Positions 8,968 to 17,278 of a stretch of 64,000 bases of DNA are shown in pieces (position 1 is the first letter of the stretch; every line of letters starts with the position of its first letter). This DNA is from Sphingobacteriales bacterium (lineage in GTDB: Bacteria > Bacteroidota > Bacteroidia > Chitinophagales > Chitinophagaceae), in NCBI GenBank assembly GCA_016200915.1, contig JACQDV010000008.1:266688-330687 (forward strand), given 5' to 3'. The notes under the pieces were generated by a model that saw nothing but the letters and a program-made list of their open reading frames with translations, did no database searches and was not told where the DNA came from. The position numbers and the translations under genes were made by a program.

Positions 8968-10460
8968 CAAACGCTATTACCATAAAAGTTAATTTCCGTG
9001 GTGGAATTATTTCTCCCGGCGATTTATATAATATCCTCGTGGCAACCTCCACGGCAGGGATTAAATATGTAAGTTTTGGTTTGCGTCAGCAATTACTTAT
9101 TACTGCTTATCCTGATAATGTGAATACATTGATTGCTGAATTAAAGAAACTGGATATACCATTTGAAATAAACAGTGATGATTTTCCCAATATTGTAAGT
9201 TCTTACCCGGCCGAAGAAGTTTTTATTACACATACCTGGTTAAGTGAAGGCGTGTATAAAGATATTTTTGATGGAATTGATTACGAACCACGATTAAAAA
9301 TTAACCTGTCCGACAGTAACCAGAGTTTTACACCCATGTTAACCGGTAATATTAACTGGGTGGCTTCATCAGCAGCGCCACATTTCTGGCATTTGTTTAT
9401 TCGTTTCCCAAAAACGAATACGGTGTATGAATGGAAGGAGATGGTTTATACCAATGATGTTCCCAAAGTTTCAAAGGAAATAGAAACACTCATATTTCAG
9501 CATAAAGAATTATTTTATGATAATGTGAAGGCAAAGGGTGAGGAACTGTTCAGTAAAATTCAAACCAGCAAATACATTATTAAAACATCTGAGCAACCTG
9601 CCATATTACCGGCATTCAATCTTCCATACTATGAAGGGTTGAACCGCTATAATAATAACCGGTACTGGCTCGGTGCTTATCGCCGGGATGAATTATTTAA
9701 AATTGAATTTTTAAAGGAACTGGCTTTGCTTTGTTTGGAAACAAAGATTGGACAATTATGTTCCACTCCATGGAAAACAATTATTGTAAAAGGAATAGAA
9801 GAAAAAGACCGGCTGAAATGGAGCAGATTATTGGATAGCTACCGGTTAAATATGCGTCATGCTGCTAATGAGTTGAATTTCCAGGTGGAAGATAACTGCA
9901 GGGAAGGGTTGGAGTTAAAGAATTATTTAGTGAAGCAATTCGGTAATGATGATACCCGGACTTTTGGAATTTGTATCGGCATTAAAACAAGAAAGAAAAG
10001 CGAAGTGTTTAGCAGCATATTAGTTAAAAGAAAGCCATTGCTGAATATTTTCGGAGTGGAATTATTTTATCTCTATGATATTTTGTGTGCTGAGGGATTT
10101 AATCCCAACGAACGCACCGGTTTTATCTTCAGTAAAAACAATCCGAAATTTTTATTGGGAGAACAATTGCGTCGTTGCCTGATGAGTTTTTATAAACACA
10201 GGGCTAATAAATATGCAGATGCTGATAAAAAAATAATGCCGGCAAAAGAAACAGATAAAAAACAGGCGAAAGAATATGTACATCAATGCAGTCATTGTTT
10301 AACAGTATATGATGAAACGATTGGTGAGCCTGAAAGAAATATTGCAACCGGCACATCGTTTTCTGCATTGCCCGATGAGTATAGCTGTTCATTATGTGAA
10401 TCGCCAAAAGAGGAATTTGTAAAAATTGAAAAATCTAAATTAGGATTACAAACCGTTTAA
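8964..10460 (+). CDS. Sirohaem-reductase-like protein with C-terminal rubredoxin domain
   Basis: 498-residue protein translationally coupled to the nitrate reductase. The N terminus (VNFRGGIISPGDLY, then GLRQQLLITA) resembles the ferredoxin-like half-domain of nitrite/sulfite reductases, as seen in NirB of this same window. The CX5C...CX3C sirohaem/[4Fe-4S] ligand set is missing, so it is unlikely to be catalytic. The C terminus (about 437-490) is a complete rubredoxin: Cys442-X2-Cys445, a Tyr-Asp pair, the GTSFSALPD segment, and Cys475-X2-Cys478. I infer that it is an electron-transfer or assembly partner of the nitrate reductase. The role is not established from sequence. Its 3' end overlaps that of convergent mobA by 15 bases. 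Confidence 0.75.
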   Translation: MTNAITIKVNFRGGIISPGDLYNILVATSTAGIKYVSFGLRQQLLITAYPDNVNTLIAELKKLDIPFEINSDDFPNIVSSYPAEEVFITHTWLSEGVYKDIFDGIDYEPRLKINLSDSNQSFTPMLTGNINWVASSAAPHFWHLFIRFPKTNTVYEWKEMVYTNDVPKVSKEIETLIFQHKELFYDNVKAKGEELFSKIQTSKYIIKTSEQPAILPAFNLPYYEGLNRYNNNRYWLGAYRRDELFKIEFLKELALLCLETKIGQLCSTPWKTIIVKGIEEKDRLKWSRLLDSYRLNMRHAANELNFQVEDNCREGLELKNYLVKQFGNDDTRTFGICIGIKTRKKSEVFSSILVKRKPLLNIFGVELFYLYDILCAEGFNPNERTGFIFSKNNPKFLLGEQLRRCLMSFYKHRANKYADADKKIMPAKETDKKQAKEYVHQCSHCLTVYDETIGEPERNIATGTSFSALPDEYSCSLCESPKEEFVKIEKSKLGLQTV

Positions 10461-11027
10461 CTCAGCATGTGCATTAAAATTACGGAAGCATTTTTTCTGT
10501 TCTTCTTTTAAAGCAATAGCATCAACTGTTAAATGGTCAAGCATAAATTTCATGCTGTGCTTTGTTAGTTCATTATTGCAAAACATGGTGAGAATAGCAG
10601 ACAAACCCTTAGCGCTATAGATACCACATAAAGGTTCCGGCTCACCATCATTGGTGAAAAGGCAGGCATCAGCAGCGGATGATTGATATTGCTGATAAAG
10701 TTCTTTGAGTAAAACAGGTTCCATTAACGGCATATCACAGGCAAGAACAAAAAGGGCTTCTGTTGGGAATTGAAGATGACAACTTAAAACACCGAGCAAA
10801 GGTCCCTTAATAGATAAAGATGAATCGTCGGTAATTAAATCGGCAGCCAAAAAAATAGAAGCATAATCAGCATACTGATTTTTATTGACAGATATCTTAA
10901 CAGGAATATTTAAACCGTTCATTTTATCAATAGCTGTTTGTGCCCATGTTTTAGCTTCTAATTTGAGCAGCCCTTTATCACTGCCCATTCTTGAACTTAA
11001 TCCGCCGCATAATATAACACCCAGCAT
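10446..11027 (-). CDS. mobA: Molybdenum cofactor guanylyltransferase MobA
   Basis: 193-residue nucleotidyltransferase that attaches GMP to molybdopterin, making the MGD cofactor needed by the adjacent nitrate reductase. The N-terminal signature is clear (LCGGLSSRMGSDKG), followed by the ACDMPLM metal-binding segment near residue 96. Length is typical of MobA. It lies 20 bases downstream of the SelT/W/H-type gene on the same strand and converges with the rubredoxin gene, overlapping its 3' end by 15 bases. Confidence 0.93.
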   Translation of the reverse strand: MLGVILCGGLSSRMGSDKGLLKLEAKTWAQTAIDKMNGLNIPVKISVNKNQYADYASIFLAADLITDDSSLSIKGPLLGVLSCHLQFPTEALFVLACDMPLMEPVLLKELYQQYQSSAADACLFTNDGEPEPLCGIYSAKGLSAILTMFCNNELTKHSMKFMLDHLTVDAIALKEEQKKCFRNFNAHAELNGL

Positions 11028-11047
11028 AAAATGAATGTTGTTTAATG

Positions 11048-11344
11048 CTACTGATGATGTGTTTTGGTATCGGTATGTCCTAAACTTTTGCCCGGTGCAG
11101 CAACATCCCTAACTAATTGTTTTAATTCTTTTATTTCAGGAAAGCCGCCATATTCTTTCCTGTCAAAAATCTTTTTGCCATCTATGCTGATATGAAAATC
11201 GCCGCTTACTTCACTGGGCTGAAGCGTTACGCCTTTCAGTTCATTTTCAAAAGTGGTTAAAAATTCCTGCGCCATATAAGCGGCACGAAGCAACCAGTGA
11301 CATTTGGGACAATATTCAATTACAATTGCTGATTTCATAATCAA
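11048..11344 (-). CDS. SelT/SelW/SelH-type (Rdx family) thioredoxin-fold protein
   Basis: 98-residue protein of the Rdx family. It has the N-terminal redox motif Cys-Pro-Lys-Cys (residues 12-15, in VIEYCPKCHWLLRA), the following amphipathic helix, and the GDFHISIDGKKIFDRKEYGGFP strand-turn typical of the family. Both redox positions are Cys, with no selenocysteine. Its function is not known in bacteria; a thiol redox role is likely. It is the first gene of a two-gene unit with mobA, which hints at a link to molybdenum cofactor or nitrate metabolism, but this is inference only. Confidence 0.85.
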   Translation of the reverse strand: MIMKSAIVIEYCPKCHWLLRAAYMAQEFLTTFENELKGVTLQPSEVSGDFHISIDGKKIFDRKEYGGFPEIKELKQLVRDVAAPGKSLGHTDTKTHHQ

Positions 11345-11395
11345 AATATGTTTTTATCAGCAATAAAGTTACTTGTTATTTATATCAAACTATTC

Positions 11396-11538
11396 GGGTG
11401 CAGTTTGAATTTTAGCAATGCTTCATTTGAATTTCAATCAGCGGCCTCTTTATCCCCTCCAGGGGAGGGGTAGTAGTGGGTAAAAATAAAAGACTATTTA
11501 ATAGGGGTGGGTCATGAAGCGAAAAATTAAAATGTACC
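11396..11538 (+). mobile_element. Degenerate MITE-like element, copy 1
   Basis: About 143 bases that align end to end with the reverse complement of 60508-60656. Shared parts include the GGGTGCA left end, the segment TTTATCCCCTCC with its GGGGAGGGG hairpin partner (11453-11470), an AATAAAAGA..ATTT core and the TAGGGGTGGGTC block near 11502-11513. The terminal inverted repeats are recognisable but decayed, and no exact target duplication flanks it. It lies between the SelT/W/H-type gene and the MOSC gene, whose starts point away from each other. It has no coding capacity. Copy 2 has perfect ends, so this copy is the older one. Confidence 0.75.
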
Positions 11539-11590
11539 AGGCATTCTGTTTAATAAACTATTTGCAAGCGATAATGCTGTAATTTTAGGT

Positions 11591-12433
11591 ATGCTTTCCA
11601 TCAGCGATTTATATATTTATCCCGTTAAATCATTAGGCGGTATCAGGGTTAAAAAAGCACTGGTTACTGACAGGGGTTTACAGCATGACCGGCGGTTTAT
11701 GCTGGTGGATGAACAAAATAAGTTTTTAACGCAACGGGAATTCCCCGTGATGGCATTATTGAGAACAGCTATTGAAGGAAACGAATTAGTGGTGTATCAT
11801 AAAAGCAATATTGCAGATAAAATTAAATTACCATTGACACCGGCATCAAACGGAATGAATGCAATAGTAAGTATATGGGATGATACTTGTGAAGCACAAT
11901 ATGTAAGCAAGGAAGCAGATGATTGGTTTACGAAACAGTTAGCTTTAAAATGCCGGTTGGTGTATATGCCGGATACAACGCAAAGAAAAGTGGAAGCGGC
12001 GTATGCAATCAGTGAGGAAGATATTACGAGTTTTTCAGATGCCTATCCTTTGTTGCTTATCAGTCAGTCTTCGCTGGATGATTTGAATAACCGCCTGGAA
12101 GAAGCATTACCGATGAACCGTTTCCGGCCCAATGTGGTAATTGCAGGTGCACAAGCTTATGAAGAAGATACGATGGAACATTTTATCGTAAATGGAATAA
12201 GTTTTCTGGGAGTGAAACTGTGTGCCCGTTGCCCGGTTCCAACTACTGATCAGGAATCAGGTGCCAGGGGAAAAGAACCGTTAAGAACATTATCGAAATA
12301 CCGGTTTGTAAATAATAAAGTAATGTTTGGGCAAAATATTTTATGCCGTGGAGAAGGGGAATTGAAAGTGGGAGATATGGTGGAGATAATAAAAAGAAAA
12401 CCAGCGATGCTGATGCAGCAGCTGATTGATTAA
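11591..12433 (+). CDS. MOSC domain protein (molybdenum cofactor carrier/sulfurase-like, mARC type)
   Basis: 280-residue protein with an N-terminal MOSC beta-barrel domain (LYIYPVKSLGGI at the start) and a C-terminal MOSC domain carrying the invariant cysteine segment LCARCPVPTTDQESG near residue 211 and the following EPLRTLSKYR. Such proteins bind a molybdenum cofactor and in the mARC and YcbX/YiiM families reduce N-hydroxylated compounds. It opens a long + strand molybdenum cofactor operon (spacing to moaA 22 bases). Whether it is an enzyme or a cofactor-transfer protein cannot be decided from sequence. Confidence 0.85.
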   Translation: MLSISDLYIYPVKSLGGIRVKKALVTDRGLQHDRRFMLVDEQNKFLTQREFPVMALLRTAIEGNELVVYHKSNIADKIKLPLTPASNGMNAIVSIWDDTCEAQYVSKEADDWFTKQLALKCRLVYMPDTTQRKVEAAYAISEEDITSFSDAYPLLLISQSSLDDLNNRLEEALPMNRFRPNVVIAGAQAYEEDTMEHFIVNGISFLGVKLCARCPVPTTDQESGARGKEPLRTLSKYRFVNNKVMFGQNILCRGEGELKVGDMVEIIKRKPAMLMQQLID

Positions 12434-12455
12434 TTTAATTTAATTTTTGATTTTA

Positions 12456-13436
12456 ATGATTGTTGATTCTTATAATCGTGTTCATAATTACCTGCGGATA
12501 TCATTAACAGATAACTGCAATTTCCGTTGCTTTTATTGCATGCCGGAAGAAGAGTATGAATTTACTCCTGCTTCTAAGTTGATGCAGGCAGATGAGATTG
12601 AGCAACTGGCAAAAATATTCGTACAACACGGCGTAAATAAAATACGATTGACCGGAGGTGAACCCCTGGTTCGTAAAGATGCGGCAGATATTATGCTGCG
12701 TTTATCAAAGCTTCCGGTTAAGTTAACGCTTACTACCAATGGAGTAAGGCTTCATGAATATTTTGATGTGCTCAAACAGGCTAATATTCATTCACTGAAT
12801 GTTAGTCTGGATACGCTGCAATCAGAAAAATTTAATCTCATCACCCGTCGTAATCAGTTTCAGCAGGTGTATGACAATATTCAACTGCTCATTCGCAATA
12901 ACTTTCATGTGAAAGTAAATGTGGTGGTGATGAAAGGGTTGAATGATGCAGAGATAAATGATTTTATTGAATGGACAAAGCATGACCCGGTGCATGTACG
13001 TTTTATTGAGTTTATGCCTTTCTCCGGTAATAAATGGACAAGCAATAAAGTATTTACCTGGAAAGAAATGCTGTCAGTAATAGAAGAAAAATATTCTTTT
13101 CTTCCGTTGAAGAATGATGAGCATGATACGGCTAAAGGGTATATTGTTCCCGGTCATAAAGGAACTTTTGCTGTTATCAGTACCATGAGTGCTCCATTCT
13201 GCAGCACCTGTAACCGGATGCGTTTAACAGCAGATGGTAAAATGAAAAACTGTTTGTTTTCTGATAAAGAAACAGATTTGTTATCTGCATTAAGAAAAGG
13301 AGAAGAGGTTGTTCCATTGATTTATCAAAGTATTCAATCCAAAGCAAAAGAATTGGGTGGTCAGTTCACTGCCGACTTTGAACATCTTCATGCAGAAGAT
13401 ATACATAACCGCAGCATGATTACGATTGGAGGATAG
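12456..13436 (+). CDS. moaA: GTP 3',8-cyclase MoaA
   Basis: 326-residue radical SAM enzyme, first step of molybdopterin synthesis from GTP. The N-terminal cluster motif is Cys21-X3-Cys25-X2-Cys28 (CNFRCFYC). The C-terminal second cluster is CSTCNRMR with a downstream Cys in NCLFS. It ends in Gly-Gly, which MoaA needs for activity. I chose the ATG at 12456 (MIVDSYNR) over an upstream TTG at 12447, because family members begin at this point. moeA follows after 15 bases. Confidence 0.96.
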   Translation: MIVDSYNRVHNYLRISLTDNCNFRCFYCMPEEEYEFTPASKLMQADEIEQLAKIFVQHGVNKIRLTGGEPLVRKDAADIMLRLSKLPVKLTLTTNGVRLHEYFDVLKQANIHSLNVSLDTLQSEKFNLITRRNQFQQVYDNIQLLIRNNFHVKVNVVVMKGLNDAEINDFIEWTKHDPVHVRFIEFMPFSGNKWTSNKVFTWKEMLSVIEEKYSFLPLKNDEHDTAKGYIVPGHKGTFAVISTMSAPFCSTCNRMRLTADGKMKNCLFSDKETDLLSALRKGEEVVPLIYQSIQSKAKELGGQFTADFEHLHAEDIHNRSMITIGG

Positions 13437-13451
13437 AAATAATTAATCAAC

Positions 13452-14636
13452 ATGATTTCAGTAGCAGAAGCAAAAAAAATAATCCTGGAAAATACGGATG
13501 CATTATCACCTGTAAAATGTTTGTTACAGGAAGCTGCCGGTAAAATACTGGCAGAAGATATTTTTTCTGCTGTTGATATTCCTGCATTTCCTCAATCAGC
13601 AATGGATGGTTATGCTTTTTCTTTTAATGATTGGAAACAACAACAGGAGTTAATTATTAATGGAGAAATGGCTGCAGGAGATTATTCATCCGAAACACTC
13701 CAGCCAGGAACTGCTATTCGGATATTCACTGGTGCACCGGTTCCAAATGGTGCAGATACGGTAGTGATGCAGGAAAAAGTTATAGTGAAAGATGGTAAGC
13801 TGATGATTGAAGATGATATATTAGAGCAGGGAAGAAATGTTCGTCTAAAAGGTTCTGAAATAAAAACTGGTGAACCGGCTTTGGAAAAAGAAAGTATTTT
13901 ATCACCGGCTGCTATTGGATTTTTGGCTGGTATCGGTGTTACAGAAGTAATGACCATTCCTAACCCGGTCATCAGTATCATCATCACCGGAAAAGAATTA
14001 CAGCAACCCGGAAAAACATTAGCACCGGGTCAGGTGTATGAATCAAATTCATTTTCATTAACAGCTGTATTAAAACAACTTCATTTCAGTAATATAAAAA
14101 TATACAGTGCAGATGATGATTTAGAAATATTAACAGGCATGTTAAAAGAGGCATTAGAAAAAAGTGATTTAGTTTTATTAACCGGTGGCATCAGTGTGGG
14201 AGATTATGATTTTGTTTTGAAGGCAACTGAAAATTGCGGAGTAACAAAATTGTTTCATAGAATAAAACAACGGCCCGGCAAGCCATTGTTCTTTGGTAAG
14301 AAGGCAAACAAACTGGTGTTTGGATTGCCTGGCAACCCATCTTCGGTGCTCACCTGTTTTTATGAATATGTGTTAACGGTATTATCGTTAATGACCAAAC
14401 GAAAAATAAGTTTATCATCAGCACCAGCACCCTTAGCATCATCTTTCAGTAAAAAAATATTGCTGACTCAGTTTTTAAAAGGACATTACAACGGCGAAAA
14501 TGTAACCATATTAGATGCACAGGAATCGTACCGGATGAGTTCCTTTGCCAAAGCCAATTGTTTTGTAGTGTTAGAGGAGCCGATGAAAGAATATGCGGAA
14601 GGAGGGGCAGTGGAAATACATTTACTGCCTGCTTAA
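13452..14636 (+). CDS. moeA: Molybdopterin molybdotransferase MoeA
   Basis: 394-residue enzyme that inserts molybdate into adenylylated molybdopterin. Recognisable parts are the N-terminal SAMDGYAF segment, the RIFTGAPVPNGADTVVMQE segment, the MoCF-binding domain with LTGGISVGDYDFV and GLPGNPSSVLTCFYEY, and a C-terminal beta-barrel domain. Length is normal. It lies between moaA and the TauE/SafE gene with short gaps, inside the cofactor operon. Confidence 0.95.
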   Translation: MISVAEAKKIILENTDALSPVKCLLQEAAGKILAEDIFSAVDIPAFPQSAMDGYAFSFNDWKQQQELIINGEMAAGDYSSETLQPGTAIRIFTGAPVPNGADTVVMQEKVIVKDGKLMIEDDILEQGRNVRLKGSEIKTGEPALEKESILSPAAIGFLAGIGVTEVMTIPNPVISIIITGKELQQPGKTLAPGQVYESNSFSLTAVLKQLHFSNIKIYSADDDLEILTGMLKEALEKSDLVLLTGGISVGDYDFVLKATENCGVTKLFHRIKQRPGKPLFFGKKANKLVFGLPGNPSSVLTCFYEYVLTVLSLMTKRKISLSSAPAPLASSFSKKILLTQFLKGHYNGENVTILDAQESYRMSSFAKANCFVVLEEPMKEYAEGGAVEIHLLPA

Positions 14637-14642
14637 ATATTA

Positions 14643-15383
14643 ATGATGGAAAGCGTTATACTTTTTTATTTTTTATTGTTTTTGGTAGCATTTCTTTATG
14701 CCTCAGTAGGACATGGAGGTGCCAGCGGTTACCTGGCACTGATGGCATTGTTCAGCATTACACCGGAAGTGATGAAGCCAACTGCTTTACTGCTGAACCT
14801 GTTTGTATCACTCACTTCTTTTATACAGTTTTATCGTGGCAAACATTTTAACTGGAAATTGTTTTTACCCTTTGCTATTGCTTCTGTACCGATGGCTTAT
14901 GTTGGCGGGTTGATTTCGATTGATACGGTCATTTATAAAAAAATACTCGGATTACTTTTAGTTATTCCGATAGTACGGTTTTTATTCTTCAGTAATATTC
15001 GTGTGGAAGATATAAAGAAGAATAATGTATTCTTATCAATAATCATTGGAGGAGTAATTGGGTTTCTATCAGGCTTAATCGGAATTGGAGGCGGCATCAT
15101 TTTATCACCGGTACTGTTATTACTCAAGTGGGCTGATATGAAACAAACAGCAGCTATCAGTGCTTTGTTCATTTTTGTAAACTCACTGTCCGGTTTAGCA
15201 GGGCAGCTAAGCAAAGGCATTCATTTCAGTCCTGATATGTATGCGTATGTGGGAGTTGCTTTTGTGGGTGGTGTATGCGGGGCTTATTTCGGCTCAATAA
15301 AGTTTAATCAAAATATTTTAAAGTATTTGCTGGCTATAGTGTTAATGGTAGCAGCTTATAAATTATTGTTCACACATGCATAA
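14643..15383 (+). CDS. TauE/SafE family permease
   Basis: 246-residue polytopic membrane protein with about eight hydrophobic segments. The two inverted TauE/SafE repeats are visible: VGHGGASGYLALMAL near residue 20 and LIGIGGGIILSPVLLLL near residue 142. The family moves anions and organosulfur compounds (sulfite, sulfoacetate, and others). It begins 6 bases after moeA, inside a molybdenum cofactor operon. The substrate is unknown: an oxyanion linked to the pathway (molybdate, sulfite or nitrite) is a reasonable guess, but no residue shows it. No modABC molybdate transporter is present in the window. Confidence 0.85.
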   Translation: MMESVILFYFLLFLVAFLYASVGHGGASGYLALMALFSITPEVMKPTALLLNLFVSLTSFIQFYRGKHFNWKLFLPFAIASVPMAYVGGLISIDTVIYKKILGLLLVIPIVRFLFFSNIRVEDIKKNNVFLSIIIGGVIGFLSGLIGIGGGIILSPVLLLLKWADMKQTAAISALFIFVNSLSGLAGQLSKGIHFSPDMYAYVGVAFVGGVCGAYFGSIKFNQNILKYLLAIVLMVAAYKLLFTHA

Positions 15384-15392
15384 TGCTCACTC

Positions 15393-15905
15393 ATGAAAAA
15401 ACTATTCATTTTAATTTTTGTATTGGCAGGACTAAGTTCATCAGCTCAGGAGAAAATTGACCCGACTGATAAATTTTCAGTAGGGGGTGCTGTGAAAAAC
15501 CAACTGACTGTTTCGCTGAATGATTTGAAAGCCTATAAAACTTACAATACCGATAGCGTAGTAATCACAAATCACCTGCTGCAGAAGAAACATACTATTA
15601 AAAATCTGCAGGGCGTTTTGTTGAAAGATATATTGGACAAAGCTGAAATTGTTTCAGAAACTCCCAAAGTGCTGAGTGAGTTTTATATCATATGCATTGC
15701 TTCTGATAACTACAAAGTTGTTTTTTCATGGAATGAAATTTTTAATACTCAAACAGGCGGGTCGGTATATATTCTTACTGGTCATGATGGTAAAGAGGCG
15801 GCTGCTACCGATGATAGGATAACGCTTATTTCACCGAATGACAAAGCCACAGGAAGACGCCTGGTAAAAGGCTTACAGAAAATAATTGTGGAAAAGGTTA
15901 AGTAA
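15393..15905 (+). CDS. Small secreted molybdopterin-fold (sulfite-oxidase-like) protein
   Basis: 170-residue protein with a signal peptide (cleavage after SSAQ near residue 19). The mature part resembles a reduced oxidoreductase-molybdopterin-binding domain: VSLNDLKAY, LQGVLLKDILDKA, CIASDNYKVVFSWNEI and ITLISPNDKATGRRLVKGLQKI match the order of segments seen in these small periplasmic proteins. It is much shorter than real sulfite oxidases and the equivalent of the Mo-ligand Cys is not clear (a Cys occurs in IICIASDN). It sits between the permease and moaD. It may bind cofactor or another pterin-like ligand; function is unknown. Confidence 0.7.
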   Translation: MKKLFILIFVLAGLSSSAQEKIDPTDKFSVGGAVKNQLTVSLNDLKAYKTYNTDSVVITNHLLQKKHTIKNLQGVLLKDILDKAEIVSETPKVLSEFYIICIASDNYKVVFSWNEIFNTQTGGSVYILTGHDGKEAAATDDRITLISPNDKATGRRLVKGLQKIIVEKVK

Positions 15906-15925
15906 ATTTGCACTAATGGAATTTT

Positions 15926-16156
15926 ATGGCAATCAACATAGTGATATTCGGAAGTTTGACTGACATAACAGGCAGTACACTGCAATTGGAAAATATTGCA
16001 GATACCAATGCATTGGTATCTGAATTAAATAACCGTTATCCCGTTTTGGTGAATTCAAAATTTATGATAGCGGTTAACAAGAAGATGATTGATACCAATA
16101 CACCGCTGAATAATAATGATACAATCGCATTGTTGCCACCTTTTTCAGGAGGATAG
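15926..16156 (+). CDS. moaD: Molybdopterin synthase sulfur carrier subunit MoaD
   Basis: 76-residue ubiquitin-like protein ending in the essential Gly-Gly (PFSGG), which is activated by MoeB as an adenylate and then thiocarboxylated. It donates sulfur to precursor Z together with MoaE. The stop codon is immediately followed by the ATG of the moeB-like gene with no gap, which indicates coupled expression with its activating enzyme. Confidence 0.95.
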   Translation: MAINIVIFGSLTDITGSTLQLENIADTNALVSELNNRYPVLVNSKFMIAVNKKMIDTNTPLNNNDTIALLPPFSGG

Positions 16157-17278
16157 ATGGATAAGCAAATTTCATATGAACGATATCACCGTCAACTAAT
16201 CTTAAAAGATTTTGGTGAAGCTGCACAGCAAAAATTGTTGCAGACAAAAGTGCTGGTGATTGGTGCTGGTGGATTAGGCTGCCCGGCTCTGCAATATCTT
16301 ACTGCAGCAGGTGTGGGCACTATTGGTATTGCAGATGATGATATCGTATCACTTTCCAATCTGCACAGACAGGTTTTATATGGAGTAAATGATATTGGAA
16401 AAGCAAAGGCAGAAACAGCCACCATCAAATTAAAACAATTAAATCCCGAAATAAATTTTCATATTCATCATTTCAGAATCACCAATGATAATGCTGTTGA
16501 AATCATAAAGCAATATGAAATTATTATAGATGGCTCAGATAATTTTGCAACCCGTTATTTAGTGAATGATGCCTGTGTTTTACTGGATAAAACACTTGTT
16601 TATGGTGCCGTTTCACAATACGAAGGACAAGTAGCTGTATTCAATCATAAATCCCATTCAGATTCACCTGCTGTTAATTACAGGGATTTATTTCCGGTTC
16701 CACCGGGTAAAAATGAAATTCTTAATTGTGCAGAAGCAGGAGTATTGGGCGTGTTACCCGGTATCATCGGCTCAATGATGGCCAATGAAACGATTAAGTT
16801 GATAACGGGAACAGGTAAACCTTTAGTAAACAGTTTACTTACTTATGATAGTCGTAATAACCAATTGTTCGAAATTGAATTACTTCCAAAACAGGAAACC
16901 CGTTCATTGATTCCCGCAGATATTGAAACATTCAACAACAACAATTATGAAGAACTGTGTGCAGCTGATTCGTCATTTGAAATTGATACAGCTATTTTTT
17001 CTGAGTTATTGGAATCAGAAAACATTATTGTTGTTGATGTACGGGAGAAAGATGAAGTTCCTCTGGTTAACGAATTTGCGCATGTAAAGATTCCGTTATC
17101 TCGGCTAACAGAGTTTACCGGAGAATTTAAAGCTGAGACAATTGTATTATTTTGCCAGTCGGGAAAAAGAAGTTTGCAGGGAGCGAAGCAGCTATCAGCC
17201 GTTTTGGATAAAGACCAAAAGATATTCAGTCTGAAAGACGGGATTGTGAAATGGAAACAACAAAAGCAACAAGTATAA
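16157..17278 (+). CDS. moeB: MoaD-activating enzyme MoeB with C-terminal rhodanese domain
   Basis: 373-residue fusion of a ThiF/MoeB E1-like adenylyltransferase (residues about 1-245) and a rhodanese domain (about 275-373). The ATP site is GAGGLGCPALQYL near 35, the Arg-containing LHRQVLYG follows, and the catalytic-loop Cys region is NCAEAGVLG. The rhodanese active site is CQSGKRS near 335. The Zn-binding Cys-X2-Cys pairs of E. coli MoeB are not seen: the expected CYRCLFP reads NYRDLFP here, so the zinc site is probably absent. The rhodanese domain would supply sulfur to MoaD on the same chain. Its stop codon overlaps the moaE start as TAATG. Confidence 0.93.
   Translation: MDKQISYERYHRQLILKDFGEAAQQKLLQTKVLVIGAGGLGCPALQYLTAAGVGTIGIADDDIVSLSNLHRQVLYGVNDIGKAKAETATIKLKQLNPEINFHIHHFRITNDNAVEIIKQYEIIIDGSDNFATRYLVNDACVLLDKTLVYGAVSQYEGQVAVFNHKSHSDSPAVNYRDLFPVPPGKNEILNCAEAGVLGVLPGIIGSMMANETIKLITGTGKPLVNSLLTYDSRNNQLFEIELLPKQETRSLIPADIETFNNNNYEELCAADSSFEIDTAIFSELLESENIIVVDVREKDEVPLVNEFAHVKIPLSRLTEFTGEFKAETIVLFCQSGKRSLQGAKQLSAVLDKDQKIFSLKDGIVKWKQQKQQV

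Noticed and set aside
11555..11563. AAACTATTT as the target duplication of MITE copy 1
   Set aside because: It lies 16 bases beyond the aligned element end and differs by one base from the left flank, so it may be chance in AT-rich DNA.
14558..14851. 97-codon frame across the moeA/TauE junction
   Set aside because: Lies in another frame over two well-supported genes.
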